Positions 26,664-34,800 of a stretch of DNA of 64,000 nt are shown here, piece after piece. The first letter of the stretch is position 1. Each line of letters starts with the position of its first letter. The notes beneath the pieces were generated by a model, which made no database searches, was not told where the DNA came from, and saw only the letters and a program-made list of their open reading frames with translations. The stretch comes from JBDGYW01 sp964580055 (GTDB taxonomy: Bacteria; Gemmatimonadota; Gemmatimonadetes; Gemmatimonadales; GWC2-71-9). Position numbers and translations under genes: made by a program. The DNA lies in contig CAZOJI010000015.1 of the NCBI GenBank assembly GCA_964580055.1, positions 20,371 to 84,370 of the forward strand, given 5' to 3'.

Positions 26664-27979
26664 TTTACCATGTCGCTCGGCTGACCCGTCGCCTCCAACA
26701 CGCTGGTCCAAACGATCCCTTCGGGGTCGATCCGCTTGCGTTTCCGAACGGCGAGGTTGATGGGGACGTGTATGAAGAGGTTGTTCCAGGAACCGATCAA
26801 AAGCCCCGTCTTTCCCGCCATGGCGGCATGAGCGGCGTACTGCCCTAGAAATCCACAGAAGATCCTGTCGTTGGCATTTGCCGGCACTGAACGGATCATA
26901 TACCCGGGATCGATGTATTTGACCGAATGCGTCACTCCACGCTCCCTCATGTAGCCGCGAATCCTGTCGCGCAACAGGATCCCTATGTCACCCAGGATCG
27001 CGTTTCCGGAGGCATCCTCACCATAGTCCTCCTCGAAGAGGTTCTGCCCGGCTCCCTCGGCGACCACCACGAGCGCGTGATCACGAGCTGCTAGCCGTCG
27101 TTCGAGAGCAGGCAGAAATCCTTTGGGGCCATCGAAGTCGAAGGACACCTCAGGTACCAGAACGAAATTGGCATCCGCGGCGGCCAAAGCAGCGTGAGCT
27201 GTAACTAATCCGGCGTAACGGCCCATGAGTTTCACAATGCCGATTCCGTTCACTGCACCTCTTGCTTCCACGTGTGCGGCGCGCAATGCGTCAACGGCAG
27301 TATTCACGGCCGTGTCGAAGCCGAATGTGCGCGACACGACGCCGATGTCGTTGTCAATTGTCTTGGGAATCCCGATCACTGCAATGCTCAGATCGCGCGC
27401 CTCGATTTCATTGTGAATCTCGTCGGCTCCGCGCAGTGTACCATCCCCACCGATCGCGAACAGCATTCTAATGTCTTCGCGATACAGAGTGTCGACCATA
27501 ACCTCAACGGGCTGGGGACCGCGGGATGAACCGAGAAAGGTGCCGCCGTCTTCGTGGATGTTGCGCACCACGTCGGGGGACAGATCGATGAACGGGAGCT
27601 GCGACGCCGGGTTCAAGCCGGCGTAGCCGTATTGGATTCCCTTGATGATTCGCACACCGTATCCGTAGCTAAGCGTATGCACCACCGAGCGGATGACGTC
27701 GTTCGTTCCGGGACACAATCCTCCACAGGTGACTATGGCGGCTTTTACGTTAAGGGGGTCGAAGAACAGCTTTTCTCTCGGGCCGGCCTCCTCGAACGAC
27801 GTGATTTGTCCCGTATCATCCAACCGTTCTCTCAAACGCTCCGCGGATGTGTCGTAGACAACTCGTGCTCGATCAGTGACAAAACGCATATGCTGGAGTG
27901 GCGAGGTTATCGTACGCGTGCCCAACGAGTCGATAGTCGTTTCGGATTGGTCGTCAAAAAGTGGTGTGGAACTGCTCAT
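26657..27979 (-). CDS. 6-phosphofructokinase (copy 1)
   Basis: A 440-residue kinase phosphorylating fructose 6-phosphate. The nucleotide motif GGDGT is at 177-181 and the catalytic PKTIDND at 205-211. In phosphofructokinases a glycine after GGD favours ATP, while lysine in PKTIDND is typical of pyrophosphate enzymes but is also found with GGDG in plant- and trypanosome-type ATP enzymes; this copy has that mixed signature, so ATP is the likelier donor. The ~80-residue N-terminal extension fits the long group. ATG 27979 has GAGG 8 nt upstream. It is divergent from the phosphoglycerate kinase gene. Confidence 0.9.
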   Translation of the reverse strand: MSSSTPLFDDQSETTIDSLGTRTITSPLQHMRFVTDRARVVYDTSAERLRERLDDTGQITSFEEAGPREKLFFDPLNVKAAIVTCGGLCPGTNDVIRSVVHTLSYGYGVRIIKGIQYGYAGLNPASQLPFIDLSPDVVRNIHEDGGTFLGSSRGPQPVEVMVDTLYREDIRMLFAIGGDGTLRGADEIHNEIEARDLSIAVIGIPKTIDNDIGVVSRTFGFDTAVNTAVDALRAAHVEARGAVNGIGIVKLMGRYAGLVTAHAALAAADANFVLVPEVSFDFDGPKGFLPALERRLAARDHALVVVAEGAGQNLFEEDYGEDASGNAILGDIGILLRDRIRGYMRERGVTHSVKYIDPGYMIRSVPANANDRIFCGFLGQYAAHAAMAGKTGLLIGSWNNLFIHVPINLAVRKRKRIDPEGIVWTSVLEATGQPSDMVND

Positions 27980-28187
27980 CTGTGCCTACCTCGAACTTTC
28001 GAGCTGTTTGCTGGATGCGCTCACAGTATGACCGACTGAGCCGAAATCCACCCGAATCGACTCAACAATCTGTCCCGAAGCGCCGAGACTCATCGTGATG
28101 CCGTTGATGCCACATCGCGATCATTCCGCAATGCCGCAGGAAATGCTACAGTTAAGGACGACAGATCTCAACGTCAAGGAGCAACCA

Positions 28188-29504
28188 ATGAACCGCGAAG
28201 AACTGGATCCTCGACTCCCATTGGTCCAGGACGCCGACCTGGCCGGAAAGATCGTACTCGTCAGAGTGGATCACAACGTCGTGAAGAAAGGTTTCATACA
28301 CGACCCCTATCGGATCGACGCCACGCTCGGCACGCTGTACAGCATAGTCGAGAGCGGCGGCAGGCCCATTCTAATGACGCACGTTGGGCGCCCTAGGGAC
28401 AACAAGACCGGCAACATCACCGTAGATGATGACAGCTCGGTTGACCCCGTGGTCGAGTATCTGGAGCGCAAGCTGCACACGAATTTCGCCGTGCCGAAAT
28501 TCCACGTTGATCCCAAGAATGGCATCGAACAGATCGACACGTCGGTGAACTGGCACATTCGAGATCTGCGGGAAAGAAGGATCGGCGGCATCTACCTTCC
28601 GAATACCCGTTGGTTCACAGGCGAGGAGGCGCGAGGTCAAGAGAAAGAAGCACTGGCTCGCCAGCTGGCTGGTTTGGCAGACGTATTCGTCAACGACGCT
28701 TTCGGATCCTGGCAGCCGCACGTGTCGACCGTCGAGATCACGCGCTACCTCCCATCTTTCGCGGGATTTCTGCTCCAGAAAGAACTGGTCAATCTACGCC
28801 ATGTACTCGAGCCGAAACGTCCCTTCGTCGCTATCGTTGCTGGAGCCAAGTACGACACCAAAATCGGCCCGCTGCAGGAAATCTATCGCAAGGTCGATAG
28901 GCTGATACTGGGCGGGGTTATGTATAACACGTTCCTCTGTGCCAAATACGGCGTTCGTATCAAAGGCGTTGCCGAATCGGACATCGCTGCAGCCGAGGAT
29001 CTGGTTAAACGGGACGCCAAGGCCAAAAAGGTGGTCGAATTGCCGGTGCTGGTGGAATCCGATGTGTTCCCGAACCGAGAGGAAGGTAAGTACCGGGAGG
29101 TACGGATCAGCGATTTCAAGGAAGGAAATGAGTACGGGTATATCCTAGACGTCGCGCCCGAGTCGTTCGTAACGAAAGAAGTGGACGAGGCAATCGGCAC
29201 GGCCCGTACGATATTCGTCAATGCAGTAATGGGTCTGACCCCGCACTTTTGCGACGGTTCGGAAATGCTCGACCGCACGATCGACCAGAACAGAGACGCA
29301 ATGAAGTTCTATGGCGGCGGTGACACGCTACAGGAATTCAAGAATCTCTCGCCAGGCCTCTACCTGGCGGCCATGGACAGTGCACAGTACTACTTCTTCA
29401 CGGGCGGCGGCACGGTGCTGAAGGCAATCGAGGAATCCACGCCCTACGGGTTGGAACCCGTCAAGGCGCTAATGATCAACGGCGGAGTAGAGCCCCACGT
29501 GTAG
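28188..29504 (+). CDS. pgk: phosphoglycerate kinase, divergent
   Basis: This enzyme interconverts 1,3-bisphosphoglycerate and ATP-yielding 3-phosphoglycerate. It starts at ATG 28188 (AAGGAG upstream), 438 residues. Recognisable elements are VLVRVDHNV (substrate aspartate and asparagine), THVGRPRD, FVNDAFGSWQPHVST, AIVAGAKYDTKI, GGVMYNTFL and FFTGGGTVLKAIEES. Several differ from the canonical forms (VRVDFNVP, SHLGRP, NGPMGVFE; here NAVMGLTP), so this is an outlying branch of the family. It is flanked on both sides by minus-strand phosphofructokinase paralogues, and its stop lies 2 bp from the second one's. Confidence 0.88.
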   Translation: MNREELDPRLPLVQDADLAGKIVLVRVDHNVVKKGFIHDPYRIDATLGTLYSIVESGGRPILMTHVGRPRDNKTGNITVDDDSSVDPVVEYLERKLHTNFAVPKFHVDPKNGIEQIDTSVNWHIRDLRERRIGGIYLPNTRWFTGEEARGQEKEALARQLAGLADVFVNDAFGSWQPHVSTVEITRYLPSFAGFLLQKELVNLRHVLEPKRPFVAIVAGAKYDTKIGPLQEIYRKVDRLILGGVMYNTFLCAKYGVRIKGVAESDIAAAEDLVKRDAKAKKVVELPVLVESDVFPNREEGKYREVRISDFKEGNEYGYILDVAPESFVTKEVDEAIGTARTIFVNAVMGLTPHFCDGSEMLDRTIDQNRDAMKFYGGGDTLQEFKNLSPGLYLAAMDSAQYYFFTGGGTVLKAIEESTPYGLEPVKALMINGGVEPHV

Positions 29505-29506
29505 GG

Positions 29507-30829
29507 CTATTCGTTGACCATGATCTTGGGCTGACCGGTGGCCTCGAGAACGCTGGTCCAGAGTATGCCCTCGGGATCGATTCGTTTGCGTTCCCGAACC
29601 GCGAGTTCGATCGGCACGTGAATGAACAGGTTGTTCCAGATACCAATCAACAAGCCGGTCTTGCCAGCCATACCGGCATGAGCGGCATGCTGTCCCAGGA
29701 AACCGCAGAAGATGCAGTCGTTGGGGTTTGCCGGCACTGACCTGATCGTGTAGCTGGGATCAATGTACTTGATCGAGTGCTCCAGCCCGCGACCAGTCAG
29801 ATGGTCTCCGATCTTCTGCTTCAACAACAGTCCAATGTCACCCAGCTTGGCGTTTCCTGATGCATCCGCGCCCAACTCTTCGTCGAACAACTCCTGGCCG
29901 GCCCCCTCCGCCACGACCATCAAAGCGTGGCCACGTTTGCGCAACCTGCCCTCAATGGCGGTCAGAAGACCGTTTGGGCCCTCCAACTCGAACGGCACCT
30001 CGGGCACGAGCACGAAATTCGCATCCGCTGTCGCAAGCGCGGCGCTGGCGGCAACGAAGCCCGAATGCCTTCCCATGAGCTTCACGATGCCGATCCCATT
30101 GATCGCGTTGGTCGCCTCCACGTGAGCCGCCCGAAGGCTCTCCGTGGCTGTGCTCACCGCGGTGTCGAAGCCAAACGTTCGCGACACCACTCCTATGTCG
30201 TTGTCAATCGTCTTGGGAACGCCGATTACGGCGACACTCATGCTGCGGCGTTTGATCTCATCGTGAATCTGGCCGGCACCGCGCAGCGTGCCATCTCCGC
30301 CGATGACAAAGAGAACTCGGATGTCCTCGCGATAGATGGAATCGACCATGGCTTCGATGGGTTGTGGACCTCGCGATGAGCCGAGGCAACTCCCTCCATC
30401 TTCATGGATCTCACGCACGACATCCGGGTTCAAGTCGATCAACGGCAGTCTTGAGGCCGGATTCAGACCGGCGTAGCCGTATTGAACGCCCTTGATTATG
30501 CGAACGCCGTAACCATACGACAGCGTATGGACGATCGATCGGATTACGCCGTTGAGTCCGGGACACAGACCGCCGCATGTCACAATCGCTGCCTTCACGT
30601 TGAGCGGATCGAAGAACAACTTCTGCCTAGGTCCCGCTTCCTCGAATGACAGCACCGTGCCGGTTTGCTCGAGGCGCTCCGCTAGTCTCTGGGCCGATGC
30701 GTCGTACGTTATGCGGGAGTTGTCAGTGACGAAATGCCCGTGGCGAAGCGGCGAGTCGACAGTGCTCTTTCCGAGCAATTCGATGACTGTATCTGATGTC
30801 TTGGTTGCAAGTAGAGGCGGCGCGCCCAT
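29507..30829 (-). CDS. 6-phosphofructokinase (copy 2)
   Basis: A second 440-residue phosphofructokinase, colinear with copy 1 without length change, with GGDGT again at 177-181 and PKTIDND at 205-211. The N-terminal ~30 residues and parts of the C-terminal third differ most; the core is nearly the same, suggesting a duplication. Both copies keep apparent active-site residues. The two are direct repeats in orientation, with pgk between them on the other strand. AAGGAAA precedes ATG 30829. Confidence 0.9.
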   Translation of the reverse strand: MGAPPLLATKTSDTVIELLGKSTVDSPLRHGHFVTDNSRITYDASAQRLAERLEQTGTVLSFEEAGPRQKLFFDPLNVKAAIVTCGGLCPGLNGVIRSIVHTLSYGYGVRIIKGVQYGYAGLNPASRLPLIDLNPDVVREIHEDGGSCLGSSRGPQPIEAMVDSIYREDIRVLFVIGGDGTLRGAGQIHDEIKRRSMSVAVIGVPKTIDNDIGVVSRTFGFDTAVSTATESLRAAHVEATNAINGIGIVKLMGRHSGFVAASAALATADANFVLVPEVPFELEGPNGLLTAIEGRLRKRGHALMVVAEGAGQELFDEELGADASGNAKLGDIGLLLKQKIGDHLTGRGLEHSIKYIDPSYTIRSVPANPNDCIFCGFLGQHAAHAGMAGKTGLLIGIWNNLFIHVPIELAVRERKRIDPEGILWTSVLEATGQPKIMVNE

Positions 30830-30981
30830 TTATCATTTCCTTTCCAAAGGGCAATACTCCTATATTATCAGCCGTGTCTGGCATTATCGTCACAGCGTGT
30901 CTGTTCCATAACAATAGGATTGGGATCGGTGAACGTACAGACAGGTTATCAACTTCATGCAGCGAGAGAGGAAGTTGACTC

Positions 30982-31794
30982 ATGGCAGTCTCTATGACGG
31001 CGCGATTCCCAATATTGGTCGCGGCACTGGTCTTCGTGGCCAACAGCTGTGGAGAGTCGGGTGATCCCGCTGACCCGTTCGACGACAACAACGATACGTC
31101 GGACGTTGTTCTCGCCGGCCACGAGACGGTCGCCGCGTTCGAGCTCATTCCCTCGACGACGCTGGAATCAATTCGTTCCAACTACCGGATCTACTACGGA
31201 CACACTTCGCACGGTAGCCAGATAATCACGGGTCTCAACATACTGGCCGCCGAAGCGGCGGAATACGCTGTTCCGGACTTCCACGAAGTCAGGGACGACC
31301 TCGGTCACAACGGTGACGTTTCGTGGGCCAATGCAACGAGATCCTATCTGGATGGGCATCCAGGCGAATACAACGTCGTGATGTGGTCGTGGTGCGGCGG
31401 TGTTTCAGACAACACAGAAGCCGGTATCCAGACGTACTTAGACACAATGGCTCAACTGGAAGCGGATTATCCCGACGTGGTATTTGTCTACATGACAGGC
31501 CATCTGGACGGGACCGGCACCAACGGTAACCTCTACGCAAGGAACAACCAGATCCGCGCTTACGCGGTCGCTAACGACAAGGTCCTGTTCGACTTTGCCG
31601 ACATAGAGAGTTACGACCCGGATGGCAATCATTACCCCGGCGCCTCAGACGACTGCGGCTGGTGTTCTTCTTGGTGCGCGAATCATAGCTGCCCGACTTG
31701 TGGCAGCTGCGCCCACTCACACTGCTTCAACTGTTATATGAAGGGCAAGGCGTTCTGGTGGATGATGGCTCGCATAGCCGGATGGGAGCCCTAG
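30982..31794 (+). CDS. exported SGNH-hydrolase-like lipoprotein with cysteine-rich tail
   Basis: A protein of 270 residues. A lipoprotein-type signal ends at C23 (FVANSC). The mature protein has YYGHTSHGSQI (71-81), VVMWSWCGG (132-140), VVFVYMTGHLDGTG (167-179) and FDFADIESYDPDGNHYPG (203-220), a layout like SGNH-type hydrolases with a final D-x-x-H region; I do not recognise a named family. Just after that, residues 225-251 hold eight cysteines (C-x2-C-x3-C-x4-C-x2-C-x2-C-x4-C-x2-C) plus three histidines, which is exceptional and suggests metal binding or several disulfides. GAGGAAG precedes ATG 30982. Confidence 0.6.
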   Translation: MAVSMTARFPILVAALVFVANSCGESGDPADPFDDNNDTSDVVLAGHETVAAFELIPSTTLESIRSNYRIYYGHTSHGSQIITGLNILAAEAAEYAVPDFHEVRDDLGHNGDVSWANATRSYLDGHPGEYNVVMWSWCGGVSDNTEAGIQTYLDTMAQLEADYPDVVFVYMTGHLDGTGTNGNLYARNNQIRAYAVANDKVLFDFADIESYDPDGNHYPGASDDCGWCSSWCANHSCPTCGSCAHSHCFNCYMKGKAFWWMMARIAGWEP

Positions 31795-31828
31795 ACAACA
31801 ACCGTCTCATTTACGTTCGCAGTCAGAC

Positions 31829-34800
31829 TCACCACGGCTCCGTGACTGGAACCGGCGAAGAGCTGTTGTCGTTGGTTCCGTCGCCAAGTTGTCCGAAGAA
31901 GTTCCAACCCCAACAATAGGCGGAGCCGTCAATGGCCGCCGCGCAAGTCTGTGGAGTCTTACCGGCGGCGATCTCCTGAAACCTCAGGTCGGCCGAGAAT
32001 TGAACAGGCTCCAACCGGCGGGTTTGTGTGCCGTCGCCGATCTGCCCGTATCCGTTGTCGCCCCAGCAGTAGCCGACAGCAGCCGCGGTGATAGCACAGG
32101 TGTGATTCCCGCCCGCGCTTATCGAGTGGAAGGTGTGGCCGCCGGAGACAGGCATCGGAATACTGCGGTTCGTGTACGTACCGTCTCCCAGGCGCCCCTG
32201 TGCATTGCTTCCCCAGCAGTAGGCGGTGTCATCGGTTGAGAGCGCACACGTGTGAGTGTCTCCGGCCGAAACAGCTGTGAACCGGTGCCCTCCAGCCACC
32301 AGGACAGGGACGCTGCTATCCTCGGTAGTACCGTCGCCAAGTTGTCCGCCCCAGTTGGATCCCCAGCAATATGCCTGACCGCTGTATGTAATACCGCAGG
32401 CGTGGGCACCTCCCGTCGCAATGGCCTGAAATAGCATTCCCCCTGAAACGGGCACCGGAACGTTTCGGTCTTCGGTCGTGCCGTCTCCGACCTGCCCCTT
32501 GCTATTCCTACCCCAACAATAAGCCAGGCCGTCGGTGGCAATGCCGCAGTTGCTGTAGTACCCGGCACTGATCTGTTGGAATCGGTTGCCTCCTGAGACG
32601 GCTACCGGGACGCTGCTGCGCTCAGTGGTTCCGTCACCGAGGCGTCCCGATCCGTTGTTGCCCCAACAGTATGCTTCGGCATCGACGGTGATACTGCAGG
32701 AATGGTCCGCACCAACGCTGAAGCGCCGTATGTTCAGGTTGCCCGTGACTTCTTGCGGAGTATTGGCGGCGGCGAACGTTCCGTCCCCTCGTTCACCGCT
32801 GGTGTTGTTTCCCCAACAGTAGGCCTGGCCGCCGAGCTTCACACCGCAGGAAAAAGCCCCGCCCGATCCTATGAGGCTCCAGGGGACTACGCCCCAGTTC
32901 ACGATTGCTCCCCCGGAGACAGCCGTGCTGCTCGACCCGTCTTCGGGTATGGATTCCGAGAAGTTGATGGTGAGCGTGTCGGAGTCCTGGTGAGTGTCGA
33001 TTGCACTGATGTAATACCCCGAACCCGGCGTGGTGAGAAACGACGTTCGCCGGAACACCGAGACGGCCGTGCCCCTGTGTGCCACAGTCAGCTGAGTCGC
33101 ACCGGGGTCGTAGTTCTGGAATGTCACGTCGTCGAAACGCCGGATGAAACCCTCCGTGCTCGTGAGCGCGACGTTGTCGAGCGTCAATCCGTCAACGTCG
33201 AATCCGGCTACGTCAAGCGACCGCCCGTTTCCACTGACGGTTGGAGTAACAGCGAGCGGCGAGACCAGCATACCGTCCGCGACAATGGGGGATGCGAACG
33301 TCACTCCACCGGCGTGGTTGGCGATCTCCAGCGCGTCGAATCGCGAATCCGATGCGCCGGGCGTGCTCAGATCTATCGACTGGGCATCCCAGCCATCCAG
33401 CACTACGCGCGTTCCAGTTGCCACGAACGATCTGGTGCCCGCGCCCGGTTGATTCTGGGAAAAGTCACCTCCAACTCGCAACACCCCCTCGCTGAAGTTG
33501 CCCTCCGTGTCGGCAAGGCCATCGGAGGCAGTGGTAAACGTGACGTCACCTCCCACCTGGACATAGTCGGCAGGGTTGGTCATTACCAGGCCGGTGCCCG
33601 AGGCCGCCGTCACCACCGTCAAGTCACCGCCGACATCTACGGCCCTGCCGTTCAACACGAAAGTGGCGCCTTCCTCGATATGAAGGTTGTTGCCCGCACC
33701 GGAGAGGTTTAGGTCTTCAGTAACTGTGACATCACCGAGGATCCTGGAATCGCTCACCGAGTAGGTTCCGGCAACCAGCGGGAGAGGGCCCGAAAAGTAC
33801 GTGGAAGAGGGCGATGCCTGTATCACCTCTGCGCCGGCGGATACACTCAGCTCGCCGTGCACGAATACGTCACTCGAGAATTCCACCCCGTTGACATTCG
33901 CGCAGACCACATCCGTAAGTCGCGACGCCGCGAGACCGGGTGTCGCAAATGTCACAGTCTGTCTCTCGAGCCCATCGAAGATCACTGAACTTCCCGCAAC
34001 TACCAGTCCCAAGTCTCCGGCCGGCGCCTCCTGGATCAGGTCTCCGCGGAAACTCATTGTGCCGGCAGTGAAGTTGCCCTCAGTGCCGTATGTACCTTGG
34101 GCCGCGGTGGAAAACCGGGCCGTGCCTCCCACATACAACTCGTCCTCGTCGTTGTTGAGCAGGAGACCGGTACCCGAATCTCCCGTAACCACCGACAGAT
34201 CACCCAGCGTCTCCAGCGTGAACCCCGTCAAGCCAAGCGAGCCCTGCGCCTCGATATTCAGGTATCCCGTGGTTGTTGCATCGCCATCCAAGAAGGCCTG
34301 TCCGACGACGGCAAGATTGCTCACGGTCCCGCTGAACGTGGTGCCAACGCCCGTCAGCCGAGTCTCGCCGCTATCGCCCTCTATGGTGTTGCCAGCCATC
34401 AAGTTGCCCGTGACCGTGAGCGTGTAGGTGCCGATCTGGAGGACCGCGCCGTCTTCCAGCGTCAGATTCCGGATCGTCACGTCCGTGTCGAGAATGGGCT
34501 GAACGTCAGGTCGTGCAGGAATCCAGATGTCGTCGTCCGCGCTCGGCAGAGATCCGCCAGCCCAACTATCGACCGAAGACCAGCTTCCCGAACCTGTGCC
34601 TGTCCAGATCGACGACGTGTTCTCCGGCGCAACGTCGAAGAATTCACTGGTGTCGGAGGCGAGCGAACCCGACGTGACCAGTAATCGGTACCCGGAGCTG
34701 GTCGTTCCAATGGAGAGGTCGTCGAAGGTCGCAACACCCCGCTCTGCCAGCACGGCCTTGGTGCCTGCCAGCGTATCTCCCGTTGGACTCTCCAAGAGCA

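Noticed and set aside
31850..32880. Regular ~150-bp periodicity considered as a CRISPR or DNA repeat array
   Set aside because: The period is a multiple of three, the repeats are only protein-level similar and encode RCC1 blades; there are no short identical repeats or spacers.
32702..33712. Plus-strand frame of 336 codons inside the giant lipoprotein gene
   Set aside because: Antisense to a continuous 1,892-codon frame with domain repeats; composition is arginine-rich nonsense without motifs.
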